A stretch of 64,000 bases of DNA, taken from the NCBI RefSeq assembly GCF_014334055.1, contig NZ_CP060490.1, positions 2,356,001 through 2,420,000 of the forward strand. The letters are read 5' to 3'. Positions 53,464 through 62,252 of this stretch are shown piece by piece; positions within the stretch are counted from its first letter, which is position 1, and every line of letters starts with the position of its first letter. Under the pieces are notes generated by a model. It had not been told where the DNA came from, made no database searches, and saw only the letters and a program-made list of their open reading frames with translations. The position numbers and the translations under genes are program-made. Source of the DNA: Oscillibacter hominis (lineage in GTDB: Bacteria > Bacillota > Clostridia > Oscillospirales > Oscillospiraceae).

Positions 53464-53874
53464 ATGGACGAAAAGTTACAGGAACTGCTGTATAAGGTAC
53501 AGATGGCCGCCGTGGACATCGGCAACACCGCCGCCGCGCTGGCCACCTCCGCCGTCCGCGGCGCGGAGGAGCTGGTGGAGACCGGCCGGCAGAAGGCCCG
53601 CCTCATCGACCTGAAGGCGGAGGTGAACCTCCGGCTCCGGGAGATCGGGGAGTTGGTCTACGGCACCCACACCGGCGAGCCCGCCGATTCGGAGGTCCTC
53701 TTCGCCAAGCTGCGGGAGATCGACGAGCTGAAATCGGAGATCGCCCAGATCTCCGGCACCGCCGCCCAGGGGGAAGAGGGGGAAGGCGTACAGGCCGAGA
53801 TCTGCTGCCCCAACTGCGGCGCCGCCGCACAGGCGGGCGATATCTACTGCCGCGGCTGCGGCGCCCGGCTGTAG
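53464..53874 (+). CDS. Small zinc-ribbon protein
   Basis: 136 residues: a helical N-terminal region (~1-105, probably coiled coil, LIDLKAEVNLRLREIGELVY) and a C-terminal zinc ribbon with CPNCG and CRGCG. Function is unknown; such proteins often act as scaffolds. AAAGGAGC precedes the ATG; the flippase gene follows 99 bp on. Confidence 0.8.
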   Translation: MDEKLQELLYKVQMAAVDIGNTAAALATSAVRGAEELVETGRQKARLIDLKAEVNLRLREIGELVYGTHTGEPADSEVLFAKLREIDELKSEIAQISGTAAQGEEGEGVQAEICCPNCGAAAQAGDIYCRGCGARL

Positions 53875-53973
53875 GGCGCATAATCCGCCGCAGGAAAAAT
53901 AGGATAGGAGCAGGAAGCGGGAGGCCGTGCGGTTTGGCCTCTTTGCGGCAAATATGAATAAGAGGTTCCTCAC

Positions 53974-55590
53974 ATGGCAAAAAAAGAAACAAAGCAGAAT
54001 TTCTTAGGCGGCGCGGCCATACTGGCGGCGGCGGTGGCGGTGGTGAAGCTCATCGGCGCCATCTTCAAAATCCCGCTGACCAACATCATCGGCGCGGAGG
54101 GCATGACCCACTTCAACACCTCCTACAAAATCTACAACCTGCTGCTGACCATCTCCACCGCGGGGCTGCCGCTGGCCCTCAGCCGCCTGGTGTCCGAGGC
54201 CAACGCCCTGGGCCGGGAAAATGAGAAGCGGCGGATCTTCCATGTGGCGCTGGGGCTTTTCTTCCTGCTGGGCCTGTCCGGCTCGCTGATCATGTTTTTC
54301 GGCACGGAGCCCCTGGCGGAACTGATGAACAATTCGCTGGCCTTTTACGCCATCCGGGCGCTGAGCCCGGCGGTGTTCTGCGTGTGCCTCATGTCCGCCA
54401 TGCGGGGCTATACCCAGGGGCAGGGCAACATGAAGCCTACCGCCGTCTCCCAGATCCTGGAGGCCCTGTGCAAGCTGGTGGTGGGATTGACGCTGGCCGT
54501 GGTGCTGCTGCGCCAGGGCTGCGGCGTGGAGGTGGGCGCCGCCGGAGGCATCTTCGGCGTCACCGTCGGCACCGCCGCGTCGCTGATCTTTCTTTCCCTC
54601 TACCTGCTGCGCCGCCGCAGCCATACGCCGGGCGCGGACATTGCCCCTTCCTCCGGCCGTCTTTTGAAGCGGCTGCTGGTCATCGGCATCCCCATCACCC
54701 TGGGCTCCTCCGGCATGAGCCTCATCTCCCTCATTGACCAGAGCGTGGCCATGGGGCGGCTTCAGGATGCCCTGGGCATGAGCGAAAAGGCCGCCGCGGC
54801 CCTCTATGGGCAGTATACCTTCAGCGAAAACCTCTTTAACCTGCCCTCTTCCTTTGTCTATCCCGTCACCATGAGCCTGATCCCCGCTGTGGCCGCCGCG
54901 CTGGCCCAACAGGACCACAGCCGGGTCAGCAAGCTGGTAAGTTCCTCCTTCCGCCTGATCGCCACCCTGGTGATCCCCGCAGGCGTGGGCCTCTCCGTGC
55001 TGGCCGGGCCCATATTGCTGATGCTCTACCCCTCCCAGCACGCGGACGCCGTGGCCGCCACCTATCATCTTCAGCTTTTAGGCGTGGCCTGCATCTTTGT
55101 GTGCCTGATGGTGCTGACCAACGCCATTTTGCAGTCCCACGGCCGGGAGAGGATTCCCATCTTCACCATCATCGCCGGCGGGCTGGTGAAAATCTCCATG
55201 AACTATGTTCTCATCGGCAACCCAGACATCAACATCAAAGGTGCTCCCATCTCCACGCTGTGCTGCTATGTGGTCATCGCCGGGCTGAACCTCTTTTTCG
55301 TCTACCGGACGCTGGAGGAAAAGCCAAGCTACTGGGGCCTTTTCTTCAAGCCCGCCCTGGCCTCGGTCATCATGGGCCTGGGCGCACGGATCAGCTACCT
55401 ATTCTGCAACGGCGCCCTGAGCAGCCGGATGGGCGAATATGCCGGCAACGCCCTGGCCACCCTGGCTGGTGTGGGCGTGGGCGTGGCGGTCTACGTGATC
55501 CTGATCCCGCTGCTGGGAATTCTCACCGCCGACGACCTGAAGAATCTCCGGGGCGGTGACAAGATTTCCAGGATTTTGCATTTAAAATGA
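53974..55590 (+). CDS. SpoVB/MurJ-type polysaccharide flippase
   Basis: 538 residues with about 14 membrane helices. The start (FLGGAAILAAAVAVVKLIGA) and the FKIPLTNIIG segment are typical of the MVF/oligosaccharide flippase family (SpoVB, YabM, MurJ). It moves a lipid-linked wall or spore-cortex precursor across the membrane. Its position next to mazG matches the YabM/SpoVB locus of Bacillus. Confidence 0.9.
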   Translation: MAKKETKQNFLGGAAILAAAVAVVKLIGAIFKIPLTNIIGAEGMTHFNTSYKIYNLLLTISTAGLPLALSRLVSEANALGRENEKRRIFHVALGLFFLLGLSGSLIMFFGTEPLAELMNNSLAFYAIRALSPAVFCVCLMSAMRGYTQGQGNMKPTAVSQILEALCKLVVGLTLAVVLLRQGCGVEVGAAGGIFGVTVGTAASLIFLSLYLLRRRSHTPGADIAPSSGRLLKRLLVIGIPITLGSSGMSLISLIDQSVAMGRLQDALGMSEKAAAALYGQYTFSENLFNLPSSFVYPVTMSLIPAVAAALAQQDHSRVSKLVSSSFRLIATLVIPAGVGLSVLAGPILLMLYPSQHADAVAATYHLQLLGVACIFVCLMVLTNAILQSHGRERIPIFTIIAGGLVKISMNYVLIGNPDINIKGAPISTLCCYVVIAGLNLFFVYRTLEEKPSYWGLFFKPALASVIMGLGARISYLFCNGALSSRMGEYAGNALATLAGVGVGVAVYVILIPLLGILTADDLKNLRGGDKISRILHLK

Positions 55591-55646
55591 TTTTTGACAC
55601 GTTTGGATAGGAATTTGCGGAAATTGCTTGCAATAGGGAGGCCTTT

Positions 55647-56450
55647 ATGATAGATTTTGAATATCGGAAAACTTACGGTTACAAGGATTTGCTCGATATT
55701 CTGCGGATTCTCCGCGCCCCGGGGGGCTGCCCCTGGGACCGGGAGCAGACCCACGAGTCCCTGAAACGGAACTTTCTGGAGGAAACATACGAGGCTGTGG
55801 ACGCCATCGACAGCGGCGACCCCCACGCGCTCTGCGAGGAGTTGGGGGATGTGCTGATGCAGGTGGTGCTCCACGCCCAGATTGAGCAGGAGCAGGGCGG
55901 CTTCACCATGGACGACGTGGTGGACGGCGTGTGCAAAAAGCTGGTCTACCGGCACCCCCACGTATTCGGTGAGGGTGTACAGGCGGAGGACAGCGAAGCC
56001 GTGCTGGTCAACTGGGAGGCCCTGAAGCGGGCTGAGAAGGGACAAGCCTCCACCGCCGATGCCATGGACTCCGTGGCCCACGCGCTACCCGCCCTGTGGC
56101 GGGCGGAAAAGATTCAGTCCAAGGCCGCAAAAGCCGGTTTTGAATGGCCCACTGACGCCGGTGCGGCGGACAAGCTGTGGGAGGAGGCGCAGGAGCTGCG
56201 CCGCGCCCAGGAGGAGTCTCTGGCCCCCGACGGGCCTCACGGCGCAAGGGAAGAAGCCGGCGATCTGCTGTTTGCCGCGGTCAACCTGGTGCGCAGGGCC
56301 GGAGTGGACCCGGAGGAGGCGCTGCACGGCGCCTGCGAAAAGTTTTCCCGGCGGTTCCGGGCGATGGAGTCCCAGGCGGGCCGCCCTCTGGACCAGATGA
56401 GCAACGAAGACCTGTCCGCGCTGTGGCAGCGGGCCAAAGAACAGTCTTAA
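55647..56450 (+). CDS. mazG: Nucleoside triphosphate pyrophosphohydrolase MazG
   Basis: 267 residues: tandem MazG helical domains. Motifs: CPWDREQTHESLKRNFLEE, EELGDVLMQVVLHAQ (ExxE-x12-ExxD type metal site) and, in the second half, REEAGDLLFAAVNLVR. It hydrolyses non-canonical or damaged NTPs to NMP and PPi. The Bacillus YabN has an additional methylase-like N-terminal domain that is absent here. Confidence 0.94.
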   Translation: MIDFEYRKTYGYKDLLDILRILRAPGGCPWDREQTHESLKRNFLEETYEAVDAIDSGDPHALCEELGDVLMQVVLHAQIEQEQGGFTMDDVVDGVCKKLVYRHPHVFGEGVQAEDSEAVLVNWEALKRAEKGQASTADAMDSVAHALPALWRAEKIQSKAAKAGFEWPTDAGAADKLWEEAQELRRAQEESLAPDGPHGAREEAGDLLFAAVNLVRRAGVDPEEALHGACEKFSRRFRAMESQAGRPLDQMSNEDLSALWQRAKEQS

Positions 56451-56525
56451 CACGGGATACCCGTTTTAGGAAATTTAGAGAGAGATCACGTTATGTGCAA
56501 ATAAACTTTTACAGGAGGAATCCCA

Positions 56526-56801
56526 ATGAACAAAGCAGAACTCATCAGTGCTGTCGCTGAAAAGGCTGAACTGTCCAAAAAGGACACCGAGGCCGTCATC
56601 TCCGCTATGCTGGACACCATTGCCGCTTCTTTAAAGGACGGTGACAAGGTACAGCTGGTTGGCTTTGGTTCTTTTGAGGTGAAGAAGAGAGCCGAGCGCA
56701 TCGGCCGCAACCCCAAGACCAAGGAATCCATCAAGATTCCCGCCTCCCAGGTTCCTGTTTTCAAGGCCGGCAAGGCCCTGAAGGACACGGTGGCCAAGTA
56801 A
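56526..56801 (+). CDS. hup: HU-type nucleoid protein
   Basis: 91 residues, complete [22 protein letters not shown], the [20 protein letters not shown] arm and the [14 protein letters not shown] end. It bends and compacts DNA as a dimer. AGGAGG lies upstream and a terminator follows. It is the intact counterpart of the remnant at 34986. Confidence 0.96.
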   Translation: MNKAELISAVAEKAELSKKDTEAVISAMLDTIAASLKDGDKVQLVGFGSFEVKKRAERIGRNPKTKESIKIPASQVPVFKAGKALKDTVAK

Positions 56802-56813
56802 GGAAGCGCTCTG

Positions 56814-56846
56814 AACTGCCGGTGTGGAATTGCACCGGCAGTTTTT
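56814..56846 (+). terminator. Terminator after hup
   Basis: Perfect 11-bp arms AACTGCCGGTG / CACCGGCAGTT with an 8-nt loop and TTTTT. The rest of 56847-57016 holds no gene that I can see. Confidence 0.9.
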
Positions 56847-57016
56847 CTGTCCCGGCTTCGCCGGGAGGGATAGAAGGGCGGAGCCTCTTCTGTCCGGCAT
56901 TCTGCCCGTGGCCCCGGGCGCGCCCTATGCGGCGCAGCGGGCTGTGCATCGCCGGAGCGGCGGGCCGGTACCCGTCAGGATGGCCGGGTGAATTTTTCGA
57001 TTTGTGAGGGATTATC

Positions 57017-57256
57017 ATGCGACTGGATAAATACCTGAAGGTTTCCCGCCTGATCAAGCGGCGCACCGTGGCCAACGAGGCCTGCGACAATGGGCTTGTG
57101 AGCGTCAACGGCAAGCCCCAGCGGGCCTCTTACGATGTAAAGGTGGGGGATCAGATCTCCCTGCGCTTCGGCGTGCGCACCGTCAGCGTGGAGGTGGTCA
57201 GCGTGGCCGACAGCGTCAAAAGCGCCGACGCAGCCGCCATGTACCGAGAACTCTGA
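57017..57256 (+). CDS. rqcP: S4-domain RNA-binding protein RqcP (YabO)
   Basis: 79 residues forming one S4 domain (MRLDKYLKVSRLIKRRTVAN, VSVNGKPQRASYDVKVGD). The B. subtilis homologue works with RqcH in adding alanine tails to stalled nascent chains. It heads the yabO-yabP-yabQ-divIC-S1 cluster. Confidence 0.9.
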   Translation: MRLDKYLKVSRLIKRRTVANEACDNGLVSVNGKPQRASYDVKVGDQISLRFGVRTVSVEVVSVADSVKSADAAAMYREL

Positions 57257-57318
57257 TTGCGCATATTTGTCCGCCTCCTCCCATATGATGGAACAGGAAA
57301 AAAAGGAGGCGGTTTTTT

Positions 57319-57591
57319 ATGCCATACGACTCTGCCATGCCCCATCACCTGGAGCTGCGGGGCCGGGAAAGCCTGGTGGTCTCCGGTGTGGAGGATGTGG
57401 AGCGGTTTGACGAGACCGGCATCGTTATGGAGACCTCGGCCGGGACGCTGGTTATTACCGGCGACGGCCTCCACATCGGGCAGCTGTCGCTGGACGGCGG
57501 GGAGCTTCACGTGGACGGCCGGATCGATTCCCTTTCCTATGAGGAGGAGGGCCGCGGCGGGGGCGGCTTTTTCCGCCGGCTGTTCGGATAA
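57319..57591 (+). CDS. yabP: Sporulation protein YabP
   Basis: 90 residues, a beta-rich protein (HHLELRGRESLVVSGVEDVE, DETGIVMETSAG) matching the YabP family, which is required for spore envelope formation in Bacilli and Clostridia. AAAAGGAGG precedes it; yabQ starts immediately after its stop. Confidence 0.92.
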   Translation: MPYDSAMPHHLELRGRESLVVSGVEDVERFDETGIVMETSAGTLVITGDGLHIGQLSLDGGELHVDGRIDSLSYEEEGRGGGGFFRRLFG

Positions 57592-58305
57592 ATGGAAATC
57601 ACCATCACCGGCCAGCTGCAGCTGTTCCTTGTGTCCATCGGGCTGGGGCTGTCCATCGGGCTGCTGTATGACCTGTTCCGGGCGGTCCGGCTCCGTTTTC
57701 CCCGGACCACCCGCCCCCTGGACGCCCTGATGTGCCTCCTGGCGGCGGTGGCCGTATTCCTCTTCTGCCTCTCCTCCGGCGGGGAGCTGCGGCTATACCT
57801 GCTCTTGGGCATTTCCGGCGGGGCGGTGCTTTACTTCTGCCTTCTGTCCGAACTTCTGCGGCCCATCTGGTCGTTTTGGGTGGACAATATGGTGGATTTG
57901 GTCAAATTGACCGCCATTCCTTTGCATATTGCCAAAACTTTCTTCAAAAAAATGCTCCGTCATGGAAAAAATCTCTTTCATTTTGTGTTAAAATGGGATA
58001 CAATATGGAATTACAAATGGACGTTGCTCTGGGTGCGACGAAAGGGAGGCGGGCGCGTTGGCCGCAAGGGGAAAGAAACAGAAAAAGGCAGGCGCGGGAA
58101 TTCTCACCAAGCTGGTGATCCTGGTGCTGCTGCTGGCCGTGGGCTTCCAGCTCTACCGCCTCCAGGGGCAGATTACGGAAGCGGAGACAAACCGGGCACA
58201 GCTGGCCGCTCAGGTGGCGGCAAAGCAGCAGGAGAACGCCGCTCTGGCAAAAGACATCGAGAACGGAAACGACCCCGAGACGCTGGAAGAGATCGCCCGC
58301 AATGA
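57592..58305 (+). CDS. yabQ: Spore cortex protein YabQ (unusually long frame overlapping divIC)
   Basis: 237 residues. The first ~150 form four membrane helices with the SIGLGLSIGLLYDLFRAVR motif of YabQ, needed for the spore cortex. The frame starts at once after yabP. After ~150 (LLWVRRKGGG) it runs for 248 bases through the divIC gene in another phase and is Arg/Gly-rich, which is not typical of YabQ. The natural end may have been lost by a base change, or the tail may be tolerated. Confidence 0.82.
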   Translation: MEITITGQLQLFLVSIGLGLSIGLLYDLFRAVRLRFPRTTRPLDALMCLLAAVAVFLFCLSSGGELRLYLLLGISGGAVLYFCLLSELLRPIWSFWVDNMVDLVKLTAIPLHIAKTFFKKMLRHGKNLFHFVLKWDTIWNYKWTLLWVRRKGGGRVGRKGKETEKGRRGNSHQAGDPGAAAGRGLPALPPPGADYGSGDKPGTAGRSGGGKAAGERRSGKRHRERKRPRDAGRDRPQ

Positions 58306-58357
58306 GCTGGGAATGGTCAACCCAGGGGAGAAGGTCTTTTACGACGTGAGCAACTGA
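58058..58357 (+). CDS. divIC: Septum formation initiator DivIC
   Basis: 99 residues from a TTG start (AAAGGGAGG upstream). A short cytoplasmic part, one membrane helix (TKLVILVLLLAVGFQLYRL), a coiled coil (ETNRAQLAAQVAAKQQENAA) and the NELGMVNPGEKVFY end are typical. It joins DivIB and FtsL at the septum. It overlaps the yabQ frame. Confidence 0.9.
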   Translation: MAARGKKQKKAGAGILTKLVILVLLLAVGFQLYRLQGQITEAETNRAQLAAQVAAKQQENAALAKDIENGNDPETLEEIARNELGMVNPGEKVFYDVSN

Positions 58358-58421
58358 CCGGCCTTTTGTGTGTGGGCCGGCGCGTACCGAAGAGATTTGG
58401 AAGGGAGAAAATACGTAGTAT

Positions 58422-58889
58422 ATGGAGCCTGAGGTTGGGAGCATTCTGGAAGGCAAAGTCACCACCATCACAAAGTTTGGCGCATTCGTGGCACTGGAGG
58501 GCGGCAAGTCCGGCCTGATACATATTTCGGAAATTGCAAACTCCTTTGTCAACGACGTTCACGACTTCCTGCAGGAGGGGCAGAGCGTCAAGGTCAAGGT
58601 GCTGTCCACGGAGAATGGGAAAATCAATCTCTCCATCAAGCGGCTGCAGCCTCCCGCACCCCGTCCCGCCGCCGGGATCCGTCCGGCTGCGACACGGAGC
58701 GCGGCGCCCCGGCCGGTACACAGCGGCCCCAGGCCGGAGGGCCGGCCGTTTCAGCAGCCTCTGGCCCCTACCGCAGACTCCTCCTTTGAGGACAAGCTGA
58801 AACAGTTTATGTCCGCCTCGGAGGGCAAACTCTCCGACCTCAACCGCAACATGGACGGCAAGCGGGGCGGCGGACGGCGCAAGCGGTAA
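58422..58889 (+). CDS. S1-domain RNA-binding protein (YabR-like)
   Basis: 155 residues: an N-terminal S1 domain (VGSILEGKVTTITKFGAFVA, GLIHISEIAN, KVLSTENGKINLSIKRL) followed by a Pro/Ala/Arg-rich linker and a short acidic-basic tail. It ends the yab cluster. Related proteins (YabR) bind RNA and ribosomal parts. Confidence 0.92.
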   Translation: MEPEVGSILEGKVTTITKFGAFVALEGGKSGLIHISEIANSFVNDVHDFLQEGQSVKVKVLSTENGKINLSIKRLQPPAPRPAAGIRPAATRSAAPRPVHSGPRPEGRPFQQPLAPTADSSFEDKLKQFMSASEGKLSDLNRNMDGKRGGGRRKR

Positions 58890-58894
58890 AATAA

Positions 58895-58923
58895 AACGGC
58901 GGACCAATTGGTCCGCCGTTTTT
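58895..58923 (+). terminator. Terminator after the S1-domain gene
   Basis: Perfect 11-bp arms AACGGCGGACC / GGTCCGCCGTT with an AATT loop and five T's including the arm. Confidence 0.9.
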
Positions 58924-58986
58924 CTTGCATTTTGCCGGTTCATGTGATAGGCTCTTTTTCACATCCAAGTGAGAGGAGGCAGGGGC

Positions 58987-59835
58987 ATGTTTCCAACCCT
59001 TCCCCTGTCCCGGCCGGTGGGCAGGGACTGTTTCTTTGACGGAGCATGCTTTCGTTTCCTCTGCATCGATGAGGAGCCCGGCGGCCCCGTGTTGTGGTTT
59101 GCCGCCCATTATCCCATCCCGCCCCAGTGGACGAGGCCCTGCGCCACCTACCGGCAGCAGGTGGTTTTGGAGCAGGAGATCGCCAGGCAGCTGAACCTGG
59201 AGGCCCTGCCCCGCCTTTTGGTGGCGGGGGACACCCGGTTCTCCCTGCGCACGATGTGCAGCAGCTACACCGATCCCCGGGCGGGTGATCCCGCGGCCGC
59301 CGCCTTTGGGGAACAGCTGGCCGCCGGCCTTTTGCCGCAGCAATGGCGCTGTGACGAACTGCTGCTGCTCCGCCTGGGGCTGCGGGGGAACGGTCCGCTG
59401 CCGGAGGGACCGATCACCTTCTTTTTCCGGCCCATACGGCGCACCGCCCTAATTGAGCGGCCTTTCTCCCTGGAACTGAATCCTCCCTCCGCCATCGTGC
59501 TCTTCCCCCTAAGGGGCCGTTCCTGCGCCCTGGAGGTGGTCCAGGCGGAGTTGGCGGAGCTTCCGTGGGAAGGGGAAGCCTCTTCCCGGCGGAGGCTGCT
59601 GCTGAGCTGCCGCATCCATGCCGACTGTGAGCTGCGGCCCCAAGTCTATTTGAAGCAGGATCTGGATGGGCCCCAGGCCCCTGAATCCTCCGGCGCGGGC
59701 TTCATTTACCCCGTGAAACGGAAGTCCATCTCTGTAGAGGCAGGCGACATTACCCTGCCCATCGATGGCCCGCTGGAGCTGGAGCTGTTCTCCGTCAGCT
59801 GGGAAGAGCCGCCCCAGCCGCCTTTGATTCTCTAA
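58987..59835 (+). CDS. Conserved-looking protein of unknown function
   Basis: 282 residues from ATG 58987, with GAGAGGAGG upstream. I do not recognise it. It has no signal peptide or membrane helix, is rich in Pro and Leu, and contains scattered Cys residues with no metal-motif spacing. It follows the yab cluster but has a terminator before it, so it is a separate unit. It converges with the ferredoxin-type gene, 21 bp away. Confidence 0.65.
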   Translation: MFPTLPLSRPVGRDCFFDGACFRFLCIDEEPGGPVLWFAAHYPIPPQWTRPCATYRQQVVLEQEIARQLNLEALPRLLVAGDTRFSLRTMCSSYTDPRAGDPAAAAFGEQLAAGLLPQQWRCDELLLLRLGLRGNGPLPEGPITFFFRPIRRTALIERPFSLELNPPSAIVLFPLRGRSCALEVVQAELAELPWEGEASSRRRLLLSCRIHADCELRPQVYLKQDLDGPQAPESSGAGFIYPVKRKSISVEAGDITLPIDGPLELELFSVSWEEPPQPPLIL

Positions 59836-59856
59836 ACCCCATTTGAGCATGGACAT

Positions 59857-60621
59857 CTACAGATAAAGTGCACAGCCCTTTCTGACGGAGCACTCCTTCC
59901 TGAGCTTCAGGGCTGCCGCCGAGGCAAGCAACTTGTTCACGCTGCGGCTGTCGTTGGGGCAGATGGACACACAGCGCATACAGGAGATGCACCGCTTTTC
60001 ATCGGTTGACGCCGGGCTCTCCTCGGGGATTGCGCCCACGGGGCACTTTTCGGCGCACAGCCCGCAGCCTGTACAGCCCTTGCCCGCCTTCGGCTTGATG
60101 GGAACCCCGCCAAACTCCCGGTAAGGCCTGTTCCCTGGAAGGCTCAGCTCCCTGGACCGGTCTCCGGCCTCCAGTTTGCAATGGACCTCCTCTGCAAACC
60201 CAGTCAGCACTTTCCGGTCTTCTTCATCCGGGCGGCCAGCGGCAAACTCGCGTAGGATGGAATGCTCCGCAATGGCGGCAATCCCCGCCGCACACCAAAA
60301 CCCGGCTTCTGTCAGGGTGTCCTGCAGCTCTATCAAGGTGTCCTCAAAGGCGCGGTTGCCATAGACGGCAATCAGCACCGCCGCCGCGCCGCCGCCCGTC
60401 ATCTGCTTCAGCCGGCTGAGCGCGCTCTCCGGTGCCCTTCCGCCGTAGGAGGGAACCGCCACGATGCACACGTCCTCCTGTGTAAAGCGAAACGAGCCGA
60501 AGTCCAATTGCCTGTCCGTCAAATCCACCAGGGTGGCTTCTTGGGCAAGTGGCCCCGTAACCAGGTCGGAAACCCGGCCCACGCCCCCCGTGGGGCTGAA
60601 TGTAAGCTGATATGTACCCAC
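59857..60621 (-). CDS. Flavodoxin-like / 2[4Fe-4S] ferredoxin protein (EFR1-type)
   Basis: 254 residues: an N-terminal flavodoxin-like domain (~1-165; SPTGGVGRVSD, VPSYGGRAPESALSRL) and a C-terminal pair of 4Fe-4S motifs (CTGCGLCAEKCP and CISCMRCVSICP). It probably moves electrons in the cytoplasm. The phosphate-loop motif SPTGG is somewhat unlike a standard flavodoxin. It lies downstream of hpf but behind a strong terminator. Confidence 0.88.
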   Translation of the reverse strand: MGTYQLTFSPTGGVGRVSDLVTGPLAQEATLVDLTDRQLDFGSFRFTQEDVCIVAVPSYGGRAPESALSRLKQMTGGGAAAVLIAVYGNRAFEDTLIELQDTLTEAGFWCAAGIAAIAEHSILREFAAGRPDEEDRKVLTGFAEEVHCKLEAGDRSRELSLPGNRPYREFGGVPIKPKAGKGCTGCGLCAEKCPVGAIPEESPASTDEKRCISCMRCVSICPNDSRSVNKLLASAAALKLRKECSVRKGCALYL

Positions 60622-60679
60622 TTTGACTCCTCCTTCTTTTTGTGCAGGTTTTGATCCCAGCGGCTGCGGGAGTATACGG

Positions 60680-60714
60680 AAAAAGAGACGGCGCCCGTGG
60701 CGCCGTCTCTTTTT
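60680..60714 (-). terminator. Terminator after hpf
   Basis: Perfect 16-bp arms (60680-60695 / 60699-60714) with a CGT loop and flanking A/T runs on both sides, so it may work in both directions. Confidence 0.92.
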
Positions 60715-60757
60715 GATCCATCTAAATAGGGCGGAGCGCTATCTCTTCAGGACGGGT

Positions 60758-61303
60758 TCAGTCCGCGTCGTTGGTCTCGATCAGGCCATAGCCGCCGCTC
60801 TTGCGCTGATATACAATGGAGATCGCGCCGTCCTCCGCATTGCGGAATACAAAGAAGTCGTGATCCAGCAGGTTCATCTGCAAAATGGCTTCCTCGGCGC
60901 TCATGGGCTTGACGGAGAAGCGCTTGGTCCGGACGATATCGAACTCCTTCTCCTCCGCCACATCAAAGGCGTCCGCAACGGCCGCCTCCGGGAACGCGCC
61001 CTCCCGCAGGCGTTTTTCCAGGCGGGTCTTGTTCTTGCGGATCTGGCGGTTGATATAGCTCTGGGCCTCGTCAATGGCGGCACGCATGTCGCCGTCGGGG
61101 GCCTCCGTCTGGGCACGGAACAGTGTATTGCCTCCGCGGATGGTGATCTCTACCACGCAGCGGTGGTCCTTCTCAACAGAGAAGGTGATGTGGGCATCCG
61201 CCTCCTCCTTAAAATAGCGGTCCAGCTTGGAGAATTTCTTGGTAGCGTACTCCTTGATCGAGTCGTTCAGCGTGACTTTCTTGCATGCAAATGTGAACTT
61301 CAT
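60758..61303 (-). CDS. hpf: Long-form ribosome hibernation promoting factor
   Basis: 181 residues, the long form. The N-terminal domain (MKFTFACKKVTLNDSIKEYA, KFSKLDRYFKEE) binds the 30S decoding region; the C-terminal domain (VRTKRFSVKPMSAEEAILQM, NLLDHDFFVF) dimerises 70S into 100S ribosomes. AAAGGAGC precedes the ATG. Confidence 0.95.
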   Translation of the reverse strand: MKFTFACKKVTLNDSIKEYATKKFSKLDRYFKEEADAHITFSVEKDHRCVVEITIRGGNTLFRAQTEAPDGDMRAAIDEAQSYINRQIRKNKTRLEKRLREGAFPEAAVADAFDVAEEKEFDIVRTKRFSVKPMSAEEAILQMNLLDHDFFVFRNAEDGAISIVYQRKSGGYGLIETNDAD

Positions 61304-61633
61304 AGTACCGCTCCTTTCGTTCCTTAGGAGAACTCTCCTGGTCTAAGCAGTATAACACGTTTGTCCGCTTTTGAAAAGGGACTAAGGCGTTTTGTAACAG
61401 TTTGTTTTCCTTTTCCTTCCAAATAAGGCCATATCGGCCGCCCCCGTGGAAAGCCGCCCTATGCACTCGACAGGTTTCGGCAAAAGCAGTGCTTTTTCCA
61501 CAAAGGTTCCTATGGACAAACCGGGTGGGACGGGTTTAAGATAATCAAGGAAGCTTTCCAATATCCCACCCGCTTGGGCCGCGCAGCCGCGTGCTGTGCG
61601 GCTCCTTTTTATGCCTGTCCCCGGTCGCTGGGT
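61304..61633. other. Intergenic stretch: hpf promoter and a possible plus-strand small RNA
   Basis: A TATACT box on the minus strand (61349-61354) with a weak TTTTCA-like -35 probably drives hpf. On the plus strand a structured stretch contains GGGTGGGA / TCCCACCC and ends in a GC-rich hairpin (GCCGCGCAGC / GCTGTGCGGC, about 61579-61604) with TTTTT, although no plus-strand gene precedes it. A 94-codon minus-strand frame (61382-61666) crosses this region but lacks a ribosome site and familiar motifs. Confidence 0.4.
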
Positions 61634-61664
61634 AAAAAGAGCGGGGAGGAACACTCCTCCCCGC
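61634..61664 (-). terminator. Terminator after the P-loop gene
   Basis: On the minus strand perfect 10-bp arms GCGGGGAGGA / TCCTCCCCGC with a 4-nt loop, then TCTTTTT, 13 bp past the stop. Confidence 0.88.
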
Positions 61665-61676
61665 ATAAATCCGTCT

Positions 61677-62087
61677 TTACAGATACTTCAGCATCCCGTC
61701 GGTGGCGGTGCTGGCGTCGGCGCTGATGGTACAGGTGAACTTCATGTTGTTCTTCTCGCCGAACTGGTCCAGCCAGGCCAGGAACTGCTCCGTCTCATGG
61801 CCGCAGTCGTCGCCCACGATCTTGCACAAATTGTCGATAAAGACATGGGAGATATCGTAATTTCCGGCATACAAGCCGCTGATAAACCCACGGAACACCT
61901 CATAGGAGTCGATCTTATACTCCACCGCGTCGATCAGCCGGATGTGATAATGGATGTCATAGGTCATGATGGTGCCCGCTTCGATGCAGACCACGTTGCC
62001 CGGCTCGTCCTTTGCCGCCGCATTGACCAGCTCGATCAGCTGCTTCGTTTTGCCTGAGCCCTTCACGCCCATAATAAGTCTGACCAT
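61677..62087 (-). CDS. Small P-loop ATP/GTP-binding protein
   Basis: 136 residues. The N-terminus has a Walker A motif (MGVKGSGKT) and a later strand with Asp (ISHVFIDNLCK) as a possible Walker B. The rest is alpha/beta. It lies between pgi and hpf on the same strand. Function unknown; it is too short for most kinases and may be a regulatory ATPase. Confidence 0.78.
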   Translation of the reverse strand: MVRLIMGVKGSGKTKQLIELVNAAAKDEPGNVVCIEAGTIMTYDIHYHIRLIDAVEYKIDSYEVFRGFISGLYAGNYDISHVFIDNLCKIVGDDCGHETEQFLAWLDQFGEKNNMKFTCTISADASTATDGMLKYL

Positions 62088-62252
62088 AGTAAATCACTCC
62101 TGTTCATCAATTGCTGGGTATTTATTGTGGACTAAGCATAGCATAAACCCGCGTAAAAAACAACGCAGAAATCGGATTTAATTATTTGTTCATATTGTGC
62201 ATTGACGGCAAATCCTTCCATATTCTGTTGTGCCAAGCCTTCACTGGTGTTG

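Noticed and set aside
61382..61666. 94-codon minus-strand frame between hpf and the P-loop gene
   Set aside because: It crosses a strong terminator (61641-61664), lacks a ribosome site and shows no family motif.
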